This document shows positions 1-8,524 of a DNA stretch of 28,916 bases, in pieces. Source of the DNA: a bacterium (GTDB lineage Bacteria > Sumerlaeota > Sumerlaeia > MVZB01); the NCBI GenBank assembly GCA_023480605.1, contig JAMCWS010000205.1, forward strand, positions 1 to 28,916, written 5' to 3'. A program made the position numbers and the translations under genes. The notes beneath the pieces were generated by a model. It worked only from the letters and a program-made list of their open reading frames with translations. It made no database searches and was not told the DNA's origin. Every line of letters starts with the position of its first letter. Within the stretch, counting starts at the first letter, position 1.

Positions 1-534
1 AACACATTCGGCCTGGCGGTGGTGGTGACGCGTTGCTCGAATAATTACGGCCCCTACCAGTTTCCCGAAAAACTCATCCCCCTCATGATCATCAATGCCC
101 TGGGCGACAAGGAACTGCCCGTCTACGGCGACGGTCTTTACGTGCGCGACTGGATCCACGCCGAGGATCATTGCGCGGCGGTGCTGGCGGTGGCCGAACG
201 CGGCCGGCCGGGAGAAGTCTACAACATCGGCGCCTCGAACGAATGGCCCAACATCGAGATTGTCCGCCGCATCCTGGTCCTGCTGGGCAAGCCCGAGAGC
301 CTCATCCGCCACGTCAAGGACCGGCCCGGCCACGACCGGCGCTACGGGATCGACGCCGCCAAAGCCCGCCGCGAGCTGGGTTGGGCGCCGGCGGTCGATT
401 TCGCTACCGGACTGGAGCGCACGGTCCAATGGTATCTTGAACACGAGACCTGGTGGCGTAATGTGATCTCGGGCAATTACCAGGAATATTACCAGCGTAA
501 CTACGCGCCGAAGATGGAACATAATCCGGCGTAA
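1..534 (+). CDS. rfbB: dTDP-glucose 4,6-dehydratase, C-terminal part (5' end outside window)
   Basis: This is the last 177 residues of an RmlB/RfbB-type extended short-chain dehydrogenase, open from base 1 and ending at TAA 532-534. In this family the enzyme converts dTDP-glucose to dTDP-4-keto-6-deoxyglucose with bound NAD, the second step toward dTDP-rhamnose and other deoxysugars. Visible landmarks are RCSNNYGPYQFPEKLIPL, the DGLYVRDWIHAEDH segment, the EVYNIGASNE strand, RPGHDRRYGID for nucleotide-sugar binding, and the closing GNYQEYYQRNY typical of the family's C-terminus. The catalytic Tyr-x-x-x-Lys lies upstream of the window. The gene is convergent with the membrane protein at 628. 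It may belong to a deoxysugar cluster further left, which cannot be seen. Confidence 0.93.
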   Translation, partial: NTFGLAVVVTRCSNNYGPYQFPEKLIPLMIINALGDKELPVYGDGLYVRDWIHAEDHCAAVLAVAERGRPGEVYNIGASNEWPNIEIVRRILVLLGKPESLIRHVKDRPGHDRRYGIDAAKARRELGWAPAVDFATGLERTVQWYLEHETWWRNVISGNYQEYYQRNYAPKMEHNPA

Positions 535-627
535 ATACGGGGGGGAAGGCAGACGCCCGTCGATATCCGGGCGCGTGTAGCCTGTTGCCGTTCTTGATGG
601 CGCGCTGAATATTTTGCGGAATTGCTC

Positions 628-2769
628 TCAGCGGACGATCTGAATTTTCCGGATGATCATTGTATATTGGTGTCCTTTGGGGGGTGCCGGCGTTTCGAGG
701 GCGAGGCTCTGAATCGGTTGATGCCAGGATTTCAGAACGCCGACGTTGAGTTGGCGCACGCCGAGTAACTCGCCCAGGGAACACGAGCGATTCACGTCGA
801 TTCGACGGGGCAAGTCGCCCAGCGTGCTTTTCTCATCCCAGTAAAGCCGAATCGGACAAACCACGTTGCTCATTTCCGGTGCGGCCGCGTCCGTGACGGT
901 CATTAAGAGGCGAAAACTGGTTGCCAGCGACGTGTCGACCCGGACGCCCGAGGCCATGAAGAAAATGCAGGGCTTGCTGACGGTCAACACCAATCCATCC
1001 GGAGTGAGGAACTGCGTATCCGCTTGGGTGGCCCATTGGCCGGGAATGGATTGGGGCCGAGTGAAGTCCCATTCGTTGAGCAGGAAATTAACGGCAGGCT
1101 TTTGATATTTGGCTCGCTTTGCCAGCCGGCGCCAGAAAAATCCTTCACCGTCGGAAAAAAGTTGCGCGGCGACGTCGCGCGGCCCCATTTGGTCCACATG
1201 GATGGTTGCGGTCAACGGGGTGGGTTTGGGGTGAAATCCCGGCGTATAGCCTCGCAGGAAATACTGAAAACCCGCCAGACCGCCCACCATGAGCAGAAAC
1301 ACGAGAGGGATCGCTCGAATCCGTTCGAAATGCCGGCGCTCGAGCCGACTCCACGCCGTTTGGATCGATGCGATCAAGACGGCCACATAAATAATCTGCC
1401 CGGGGATGATGGTCTTGGATCCAAAGTCGTTGTTGTATCCCATGCGCCACCACGGGCAGAGCAGGAAGCAGGCGAGGGCCATGTAGAACCACTTGCGGTT
1501 AAGACGGCCTTCGATGGGACGGGCTCGCGGACAGAAGTATGCGTAAATGCCGAATTCGACGATGTAAAAAACGACCAGGATATACCAGGTTTTCGACAAA
1601 TCCTGGAAATTCCAGATGAAACCCTTCGGGAGGTTGGCGTTGTTGGTGATGAAATACAGTCCCATCACCCCCAGGAGTAAAACGGCGGCCACCAGGTTTT
1701 GAAAGCTGAACGCCCGGCGAAGGCGGCTTTCCCAGAAGGCGACCAGCACGAATGGGAAAACGCCGATGGCCGTGAAGGCCGAATAGATGGGCACGAGCGA
1801 CCAGAGCAGGACGCTCCGCTGGCTCGTGCGTCGCTGCACGGCATCGGAGACTAGCATCAGCGCGCATAGCCAGGTGGGCAAGACATGATGAGGACCGGTC
1901 GCCAGGAAAGTCATGTTCGAGGCAAAAAGATAATAGACGGTATTTAAGGCCGCGCGGTCGGCGGGCGGGGAATATCGAAAAATCCAGAAATCGATGGTTT
2001 CCGGCCCAATTTTCGGCCATTGCAGGTGTATCGGTTCCCAGCGCAACAGAATCGGGGCGAGGATGTCCAGCCCCCCGAAAAACAAAACGGCCACCGCCGC
2101 CAGGGGCGTGTGATGACGCGTGAGCCTCATGAACCACAGAACGGTCAGCAAAACGCCCAGCACGGCCCAGAGATAACTGAAATGCAGCGCCGCGGTCCAG
2201 CCCAGCAGCTTGCCGACGACGGCCGACGGCAGGTAATAGCCGATATAAGTCACCAGAATGCCCGGTTTGAATTCGGGGCCGGTTTGCTGGTAGGCCAACG
2301 GCCATGTGTTCTCCATGAGATCGCGCACGAAGGCGTTGTGCTTACGATAATCGCCATCCTGATACGTGTAACCCGCAAAACCCAGGTAGGCGAGAATGAA
2401 TGCAATCACGCCAAGCAGAACCAGAAAATTGAGTCCCGCCAGTGAATTGCGCCAACCGCGCGCGAGGCCTTTCCCCGGGATTTTTTCCGGCATGAGCGCC
2501 GGCGGATAGTCCGTTCCCCCGCGCCGCGTCAGCGAGTAATAACCGGCGGCGATCAGGATGGCGCACAACGGGATGCCGTAGATTGATTTAAGATAGCCAA
2601 ACAGAAAGATCAGGTTGGGCAGTAGGATATAACTCAGTGAGATGACTTCCAGGACGTCGAACCGCGATGGCGTTCCGTCCGGCGGGGTGTCGCCCCCCCT
2701 CATCCACCGCAACGCCATCCTGCCGGCGATGGATACGAAACGGCTGGGAGCGGTTTTTATATCGGACAT
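628..2769 (-). CDS. large polytopic membrane protein of unknown family with C-terminal soluble domain
   Basis: A 713-residue protein starts at ATG 2769 behind a GGAG-like site and ends at TGA 628. By eye it has roughly 12 hydrophobic segments between about residues 40 and 510, then about 200 mostly hydrophilic residues with beta-like sequence. A stretch around residues 150-200 (charged HNAFVRDLMENTWPLAY, then LVTYIGYYLPSAVVGKLLGW) recalls the first loop of GT-C-type or YfhO/DUF2298-like polyprenyl-linked sugar transferases, which often carry acidic or His residues there. I cannot identify the family. The adjacent RmlB gene makes a cell-envelope sugar role plausible, but that is inference. A 609-base leader precedes it. 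Confidence 0.85.
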   Translation of the reverse strand: MSDIKTAPSRFVSIAGRMALRWMRGGDTPPDGTPSRFDVLEVISLSYILLPNLIFLFGYLKSIYGIPLCAILIAAGYYSLTRRGGTDYPPALMPEKIPGKGLARGWRNSLAGLNFLVLLGVIAFILAYLGFAGYTYQDGDYRKHNAFVRDLMENTWPLAYQQTGPEFKPGILVTYIGYYLPSAVVGKLLGWTAALHFSYLWAVLGVLLTVLWFMRLTRHHTPLAAVAVLFFGGLDILAPILLRWEPIHLQWPKIGPETIDFWIFRYSPPADRAALNTVYYLFASNMTFLATGPHHVLPTWLCALMLVSDAVQRRTSQRSVLLWSLVPIYSAFTAIGVFPFVLVAFWESRLRRAFSFQNLVAAVLLLGVMGLYFITNNANLPKGFIWNFQDLSKTWYILVVFYIVEFGIYAYFCPRARPIEGRLNRKWFYMALACFLLCPWWRMGYNNDFGSKTIIPGQIIYVAVLIASIQTAWSRLERRHFERIRAIPLVFLLMVGGLAGFQYFLRGYTPGFHPKPTPLTATIHVDQMGPRDVAAQLFSDGEGFFWRRLAKRAKYQKPAVNFLLNEWDFTRPQSIPGQWATQADTQFLTPDGLVLTVSKPCIFFMASGVRVDTSLATSFRLLMTVTDAAAPEMSNVVCPIRLYWDEKSTLGDLPRRIDVNRSCSLGELLGVRQLNVGVLKSWHQPIQSLALETPAPPKGHQYTMIIRKIQIVR

Positions 2770-2864
2770 ACGGATCTCCGCGATTGAACTGACCGCGATC
2801 GCGCCTTTCCGTCACCTCCGGCCATTGGCGATCTTGAAGCTCGCGGTGGCAACGGCGAAGCGAT

Positions 2865-2961
2865 CCGGAGAACCGGTCCGGCGGCGCCGGGAACGGGCCG
2901 CGATGCCGTCGCGCAACCGCCGTCACGAATGCGCACGGGGCTTGCGCCCCCGGTTCTCCGG
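2865..2961. repeat. 12-base perfect inverted repeat, arms 73 bases apart
   Basis: CCGGAGAACCGG at 2865-2876 is exactly complementary to CCGGTTCTCCGG at 2950-2961. Each arm is itself nearly palindromic. It lies 96-192 bases upstream of the start of the minus-strand membrane gene, so it could be a long stem in its leader or a pair of sites for one dimeric regulator. No function can be assigned. Confidence 0.55.
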
Positions 2962-3364
2962 TTACTTTCCCGCCGGCGTTCGCTCCTTATGCATTCATAA
3001 TGCCCGAAAGCGCACACTGACACTCTCTTTTACCGGGCATCTTCATCGGAATCAAGCATTGTGTCAATACCAGGCATGAATGTCTCCATGGCCGTGGATG
3101 CCGAATAGCCCGGTCCGCAAGCACCAGGACCACGCGTCGATTCCGGATGGCAGATGAACTGATAGGCGGGACGCTGGTATCGGCGCCGCCCTGGCCAAAT
3201 AATCGAAAAACGGGAAACGAAGATGGTGAACGGGGAAAGGCATTACGGGAAGCAATGCCGGCCTGTCGGCGTGCCGCGGCGCATTCGCCGTTTCGCCCGA
3301 CCGATGACGGCGGCGACGGATCTCGCGATCATTGCCCCCCGCCACCGGTCGGGCACGCAGGCGT

Positions 3365-3378
3365 GCGGAGCGCTCCGC
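3365..3378. terminator. 14-base palindrome directly after the lipoprotein stop
   Basis: GCGGAGCGCTCCGC abuts the stop codon of the minus-strand lipoprotein gene. It could fold into a short stem, but there is no loop to speak of and no T-run, so the terminator call is weak. Confidence 0.25.
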
Positions 3379-3651
3379 TCAGTGGTGGTGACGTTGATAG
3401 CGGCCGTGATGAGAACCGTGGTGGTATCCATATCCCAACCAGAAATCGAAATACGGCCTGATCACGACGGCCGGGGGCGGCGCCGGCACCACGTAACGAT
3501 ACTCGGGAGGCGGGGGCGGATTGACCGCCTCGGGCGCGGGTTCCACGACTACCCGCCGCGGCGGATATGGGTAATATCCCGGATCGTAGACGACGCAGCC
3601 AGCCGTCATGGCCGCCAGCAGCGCCGCCATTGCGCATTTGAAGATTTTCAT
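3379..3651 (-). CDS. small proline- and histidine-rich lipoprotein
   Basis: A 90-residue protein starts at ATG 3651 behind an AAGGA site. The first 18 residues form a lipoprotein signal (MKIFKCAMAALLAAMTAG) followed by Cys19, so the mature protein should be lipidated. The middle is a Tyr/Pro/Val-rich stretch (two PPPP-like clusters). The last 16 residues contain seven histidines (HHGSHHGRYQRHHH). Such tails can bind Ni, Cu or Zn, but no family with known function is recognised. It is divergently transcribed from the DUF169 gene across 293 bases. The signal peptide makes this a real gene despite its size. Confidence 0.75.
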   Translation of the reverse strand: MKIFKCAMAALLAAMTAGCVVYDPGYYPYPPRRVVVEPAPEAVNPPPPPEYRYVVPAPPPAVVIRPYFDFWLGYGYHHGSHHGRYQRHHH

Positions 3652-3944
3652 GGAACGATCCTTTCGTCAATCGATACAGGCAGGCCGAATATCGCCTGCG
3701 CCGGTCGGTGCGGTGGCCGAGCGCGCGTTGCCCTCTTGCCACGCGGAGCGCGCCCCTTTTCTTTTATTAAGACAAAACGGCCGGACCTTGTGTTCCGCGG
3801 AAAATGAATCGCGACCGGAAATGATTTGCTCCCGCCCGCGGAGACGCGCATAATTCCGGGCGAGTGTCATTCGGATTGCCGGGGCGGAACAAGCCATGAG
3901 CATTTTGCCGCCTGGGCGGCGCATCGCGAGGGAGGTATCGAATC

Positions 3945-4688
3945 ATGAATCAGGCGATGAAGGAAAAGTTCGCCACGCTCTGGGCGAAATATTTCCCGGG
4001 AGCCGATCTGCCGATCGTTTGTTATTACACCGACGATGAATCGCGGGCCGAAATGGCCCCGGTTCCGCCGACGCAACGCTGCCTGATCGCCAACCTCGAG
4101 GCGGTCCGAATGGGCCGGTCGCTTCGTTTCGGCGTCGAGGCCATCGGTTGCGGCGGCGGCAAACGCTATGCCGGCTTCGAGGCCGAACTGATGCCCAATT
4201 TTGCGTATTTCCTCTCCTGCGGCATTCCGGGTAAACTCGAAGGCGAGCGTTACAAAAAATCGCCCGAACTCGTCAACGATTTCCTGTCGAAATCACCGCG
4301 GTTCCAGGCTCCCGCCCGCTATATCGTCTTCAAGCGTTGGGACCGCCTGGCAGAGGCCGACGATCCCGAAGTCGTAATCTTCTTCGCCACGCCGGACGTG
4401 CTCGCCGGCCTGTTCACGCTGGCCAACTACGACGTATCCGAGGCCAACGGCGTCTTCACCCCCTTCGGCGCCGGATGCGGCTCCATCATCCTGCATCCCT
4501 ATCTCGAAAAAGATGCCGCGTGCCCGCGCGCGGTGGTCGGCATGTTCGACATCTCCGCCCGTCCCTTCGTTCCCGCCGGCATCCTGAGCTTCGCGGCGCC
4601 CATGCGTAAATTCGCCCGGATGATCGATAACATGGACGAAAGTTTCCTGATCACGGCGTCCTGGGGAAAGGTCCGCAAGCGGTTATAG
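3945..4688 (+). CDS. DUF169 family protein
   Basis: A 247-residue cytosolic protein starts at ATG 3945 behind a strong AGGGAGG site (3929-3935) and ends at TAG. It matches the DUF169 pattern: N-terminal LPIVCYYTDD, then a QRCLIANLEAVRMGRS segment, the glycine/cysteine-rich IGCGGGKRYAGF block, PARYIVFKRWDRL, a DPEVVIFFATPDVLAGL strand, and the FTPFGAGCGSIILHPYLE block. DUF169 proteins are common in anaerobes and have no established biochemical role; conserved cysteines have led to suggestions of metal or cofactor binding. It appears monocistronic; a short inverted repeat follows its stop. Confidence 0.88.
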   Translation: MNQAMKEKFATLWAKYFPGADLPIVCYYTDDESRAEMAPVPPTQRCLIANLEAVRMGRSLRFGVEAIGCGGGKRYAGFEAELMPNFAYFLSCGIPGKLEGERYKKSPELVNDFLSKSPRFQAPARYIVFKRWDRLAEADDPEVVIFFATPDVLAGLFTLANYDVSEANGVFTPFGAGCGSIILHPYLEKDAACPRAVVGMFDISARPFVPAGILSFAAPMRKFARMIDNMDESFLITASWGKVRKRL

Positions 4689-4995
4689 TCGCCTTCAACT
4701 TATTCGGGTTCCGCGCGCGCCGACACGTAGGACGTGTGTGATATCCACGGCGCTCTTTACTTCTGTGTCCTCCCTTGGTATGCCGTCGATATGTAGATCA
4801 TCAGGAACGTACTTTTCTGGGTTTTTTAGACACGTTCTCACTTACGCGGCCGCTCCGTTTCCGGATATCGGAAAGGGCGATTCCGTGCCATCATAAAAAT
4901 TGGAAGCCGGGGCTGGATGTCGGTCCCGTGAGACGTGAGCGTTGCTTGCCGCCGTTCGAAGCCGAAAAACTCCCGGTAAAAGGAATCATGCGCGA
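4689..4995. promoter_or_regulatory. 307-base intergenic leader before the GT4 gene with two short inverted repeats
   Basis: No gene is supported here. Two inverted repeats stand out: ACACGT-AGG-ACGTGT at 4723-4737, just past the DUF169 stop, and TTTCCG-gatat-CGGAAA at 4858-4874, about 120 bases upstream of the GT4 start. Either could be an operator or a weak terminator stem. An AGGA sits at 4981-4984, twelve bases before the ATG at 4996. Confidence 0.35.
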
Positions 4996-7533
4996 ATGAT
5001 GACGCAAGACCATCACGAAAACCATAATATTCATAACAATATTAATACCATTGCCTTTACCGGCAATTACCTGCCGCGCCAGTGCGGCATCGCCACGTTC
5101 ACGGCCGACCTGTGCGAGGCCGTGTCGCGCGAGTTTCCCGAGGCGCATTGCTTCGCCATCCACGTGACCGATATCTAGAAGGGTTATGCCTACCCGCCGC
5201 GCGTCCGCTTCGAACTGATCGAGCACGACATCGAGCGCTATCGCCAGGCGGCGGAGTTCGTCAACCTCAACAACGTCGACCTGGTTTGCCTGCAACACGA
5301 ATACGGCATTTACGGCGGCGTTGCCGGCAGCCATATATTGGGCCTGTTGCGCAACCTGCGCGTGCCGCTGGTCACCACGCTGCACACCGTTTTGCGCGAA
5401 CCCGACGCCAATCAGCGCCGCGTTCTCCGCGAGATCATCGTACTGTCCGACCGGATCGTCGTCATGAGCGGGCGGGCGGTGGAGTTCCTGGTCGACATTT
5501 ACGGCGCGCCGCGCGAAAAAGTCGACCTTATCCATCACGGCATACCCGACGTGCCCTTCATCGACCCGAACTTCTACAAAGATTAATTCGGTGTCGAGGG
5601 CAACACGGTGCTGCTCACATTCGGGTTGCTCGCGCCCGACAAAGGCATCGAGAACGTCATCCAGGCGCTGCCGGCCGTGCTCGAACGCCACCCCGACGTG
5701 GTCTATCTCGTGCTCGGGGCGACCCATCTGCAACTGCGCGCCCGCGAAGGCGAATCCTATCGGCTGGCGATGCAGCGGCTGGCGCGCTCGTTGGGCGTCG
5801 AACGCCAGGTCATTTTCCATAATCGTTTCGTCACGATCGAGGAACTGATCGAATACATCGGCTCGGTCGACCTTTACATCACCCCATACCTCAAGCCGAT
5901 GCAGATCGTCTCGGGAACGCTGGCCTACACGGTGGGCGCCGGTAAAGCCATCGTCTCGACCCCTTACTGGTATGCCAGAGAAATGCTGGCGGAGGGACGC
6001 GGGATTCTCGTGCTGTTCCGCAACCCCGCCGCCATCGCCCGGCAGGTTAATCACCTACTCGAACACGAAACCGAGCGCCACGCGAAGCGTAAAAACGCCT
6101 ATCAATTCGGCCGCCAGATGATCTGGCCGCTTGTGGCGCGCCGCTACCTGGAGAGTTTCGCGCGGGCCAAGATCGAGCACACGGCCAAGCCGGCCCACCT
6201 CGTGCGCGTGGCGCTCACCGAGCGCAAACCACCAGGTTTGCCGTCGCCGCGCCTGAATCACCTCATGCGGATGACCGACGGCATCGGCATCTTCCAGTAC
6301 GCCATTTACACCGTGCCCAATTACGCCGAAGGTTACACGACCGACGACAACGCCCGCGCGCTGATGCTGGCCGTGCTGCTCGACGAACTGCTCGAAGAGG
6401 TCGAGTTCGACGGCGACAGCCTCGTTTCGCGTTACCTCGCGTTCCTCTTCAATGCCCACAATCCCGAGACCCGCCGCTTCCGCAACTTCATGGGTTTCGA
6501 CCGCCGCTGGCTCGAAGAGGTGGGCTCCGAAGACAGCCATGGCCGCGCCCTCGTGGGGCTGGGGATGATGATCGGCCGTTCGCAAAACGACGGTTACCGC
6601 AGCCTGGCGTGCCAGCTTTTCGAGTCGGCGGTGGGCATGGTCGAGGACTTCAGTTCGCCTCGGGCCTGGGCCTTCACGCTAATCGCCATCCACGAATACC
6701 TGCGCGCCTTTTCGGGTGACCGCGGCGTGTGCCAGACCCGCGCCGTGCTGGCCGACCGGCTCCTCGGCATGTATCGCGTCAACAGCGCACCCGACTGGCG
6801 CTGGTTCGAAGACACGCTGACCTATGCCAACGCCCTGCTGCCGCATGCCTTGATCTTGAGCGGGCAATGGACAGGTCGGGGCGACATGGCCGCAACCGGG
6901 CTGGAGGCGCTGGACTGGATGACCGGCATCCAAACCTCCGAGCGGAGGTATTTCGCGCCGATCGGCTCCAATGGCTTCTACCCGCGCGGGGGGGCACTGG
7001 CGCGATTCGACCAGCAGCCCATCGACGCGCACGCCACAATCGCCGCCTGCCTGGAAGCCTGGCGCATGACGCGCGACACCGCTTGGAAAGACAGGGCACG
7101 CCAGGCCTTCGACTGGTTCATCGGCCTCAACGACCTGGGTGTCGCGGTCTACGATCCCGCGACGGGCGGCTGCCACGACGGCCTGCACCCGGACCGGGTC
7201 AACCGCAACCAAGGCGCCGAATCGACTCTCGCCTTCCTGCTGTCACTTGCCGAAATGCGGCTGGCCGAGGATATCATCGGCCGCAACGACGAAGTGCCCG
7301 ACCGCGTGGAGCCCGGCCAGCCTGCATCGAAAGCGATCGGCGCGGCCAGGACGCGCAGAGGCCTGCGCGCGGGAACCCGCGCGCGGGAACCGGGCCGCCG
7401 GCTTGCCGGCGGGTGGAAGGATTGCCTCTATTCGCGCGCCAGGCGGAACACTTCCTCGACCCTGGCCCAGGCCGCGCCGGGATCTTCGCAGGCTTCGAGC
7501 GTGCCGATCTGGCCCTTCCACGCCCATACGTAG
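4996..7533 (+). pseudogene. GT4-type glycosyltransferase with C-terminal alpha/alpha-barrel-like domain, interrupted by two in-frame stops
   Basis: One continuous reading frame of 845 codons is broken only by TAG at 5176 (codon 61) and TAA at 5584 (codon 197). Residues from about 13 (FTGNYLPRQCGIATFTADL) to about 400 form a GT-B glycosyltransferase of the family-1/GT4 type, with LVCLQHEYGIYGG, VTTLHTVLREPD, the second Rossmann entry LLTFGLLAPDKGIENV and the donor-site region TPYWYAREMLAEGRG. From about 415 to 760 a helical, glycosidase-like domain follows (TTDDNARAL, EDSHGRALVGLG, FEDTLTYANALLPHALI, NQGAESTLAFLLSLAEM). Recognisable homology fades near 7300; the last 75 or so codons read through two hairpins and 106 bases antisense to the next gene. 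If not read through, pieces are 4996-5178, 5338-5586 and 5608-7533 (GTG start). It may be a decayed gene, a sequencing error, or stop-codon readthrough. Confidence 0.82.
7365..7412. terminator. tandem GC hairpins between convergent genes
   Basis: Two perfect stems follow each other: GCGCGCGGG-AA-CCCGCGCGC (7365-7384) and CCGCCGGC-TT-GCCGGCGG (7395-7412). They lie where the GT4 frame loses homology and 16 bases beyond the stop of the convergent hydrolase, the expected place for a shared bidirectional terminator. Neither has a T-run, so the function is inferred from position. Confidence 0.45.
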
Positions 7534-8372
7534 ATGGCGTCGGGACGCTCGCGGATGAGGATCCGCCCCTGATCGAGAATCCGGTCTTCGCGGCCGGCCT
7601 TGACCTTCCAGCACTGAAGCCATTCGTGGTGGCGCTTGGCCTGGCGATGGCAGACGGAGGCCAGATCGCGGACGATCGGCGTCATCTCCTCGACCTCGCG
7701 GGTTTCGTTGACCCAGTAAATATCGGTGCCGATATTGTCGAGGGTTTCGATTTCGGCGGCCGATGCCCAAACTTCCTGTTCCATCGGCGTAAAGCAGCAG
7801 ATGGTTTCGAGCGCGCGATGCTCGTGTTTGCAATAATCAGCGATCTCGCGCACGTAGTCGACGACGCAACGCGCACGGAATTCGCGCTGACGGGCGTCGG
7901 AGGCGACGGCCAGATCGCCGCCCATGAACTCATCGTATTTCGCCCGGCAGGCGGCGCAGAAGCACTTGTGCAGGGGCTGCGGTTCGTCGATGAAATAGCC
8001 GTCGTAACCGTGGCTGGCGATGTAATCGACCATCTGTTTGATGCGCGTTCGGCTGACGGGATTGACGTAACACCCCTCCGCGAGGTGCGAGCCGTCGCGC
8101 GCGACCTGGAAGCATTCGGGGTGATGGAGCAGGTGCCAACTGTTGCGCCCGCCGCCGAAGACGTTGAGGGCGCCCCAGAAGATCGCCAGGGGCCGCAGAC
8201 CCATGTCGTGGGCGATCGCGGCGCTGAAGGTGAGCTTGCCGGGAAACCAGACGAAATCGTTTTCCTGCGCCGCCACCAGCACGTCGCTTAAACCCAGAGC
8301 CTTCATCTCCCGCAGGTCTTCGCGAATGTGAATGGGATTGTGATGCCCCATGTAGGATACGCCGGTTCTCAT
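7428..8372 (-). CDS. putative TIM-barrel glycoside-hydrolase-like protein
   Basis: A 314-residue protein starts at ATG 8372 with a good AAGGGAG ribosome site and ends at TAG 7428. It lacks a signal peptide. The pattern is that of a (beta/alpha)8 sugar-active protein: an N-terminal strand MRTGVSYMGHH, a FVWFPGKLT loop, HPECFQVARDG, then the strand YDGYFIDEP (Asp129, Glu130) followed by a Cys cluster CFCAACRAKY (Cys137, 139, 142). An acidic strand end followed by such a Cys cluster is seen in several uncharacterised glycosidase-like families. Further strands are TDIYWVNE and DAIYVWAWKG. The exact family and substrate are not recognised. It converges on the GT4 gene and diverges from the GNAT gene. 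Confidence 0.8.
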   Translation of the reverse strand: MRTGVSYMGHHNPIHIREDLREMKALGLSDVLVAAQENDFVWFPGKLTFSAAIAHDMGLRPLAIFWGALNVFGGGRNSWHLLHHPECFQVARDGSHLAEGCYVNPVSRTRIKQMVDYIASHGYDGYFIDEPQPLHKCFCAACRAKYDEFMGGDLAVASDARQREFRARCVVDYVREIADYCKHEHRALETICCFTPMEQEVWASAAEIETLDNIGTDIYWVNETREVEEMTPIVRDLASVCHRQAKRHHEWLQCWKVKAGREDRILDQGRILIRERPDAIYVWAWKGQIGTLEACEDPGAAWARVEEVFRLARE

Positions 8373-8402
8373 TTCATCTCCCTTAACGAGCCGTCATGAT
8401 GG

Positions 8403-8436
8403 TTCGGGGTTTCCACCCCGAAGCCCGGATTCGGGC
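8403..8436. repeat. two adjacent hairpins in the divergent promoter region
   Basis: TTCGGGGT-TTCC-ACCCCGAA (8403-8422, perfect 8-base stem) is followed at once by GCCCG-GATT-CGGGC (8423-8436). They sit between the divergent hydrolase and GNAT starts, about 90 bases before the GNAT ATG. They may act in the GNAT leader or be a REP-like element. Confidence 0.5.
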
Positions 8437-8524
8437 GCCTGACATATCGCCCTTTACAACGCCCGACAAAATCAGAAAACTAGGCCTTTGTCCACCACCA
8501 TTTGCGCGCAAGGGAGGACACGCG

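Larger units (their letters stand above)
2770..3378. other. 609-base non-coding stretch with a long-range inverted repeat
   Basis: No open frame here has a convincing ribosome site or a protein-like composition. The stretch holds the leader of the minus-strand membrane gene, a 12-base inverted repeat (2865-2876 with 2950-2961), and the tail region of the minus-strand lipoprotein gene, including a palindrome at 3365-3378. The short minus-strand frames inside it look like compositional artefacts of high GC. Confidence 0.6.

Noticed and set aside
5176..5586. Alternative genetic code with TAG and TAA read as Gln
   Set aside because: Several intact genes end in TAA or TAG at the expected family length, so global reassignment does not fit; only partial suppression remains possible.
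4891..6054. 387-codon minus-strand frame across the two GT4 stop codons
   Set aside because: It is tempting because it is uninterrupted, but it is a mirror of conserved GT4 sequence with typical antisense composition (many His, Gln, Val).
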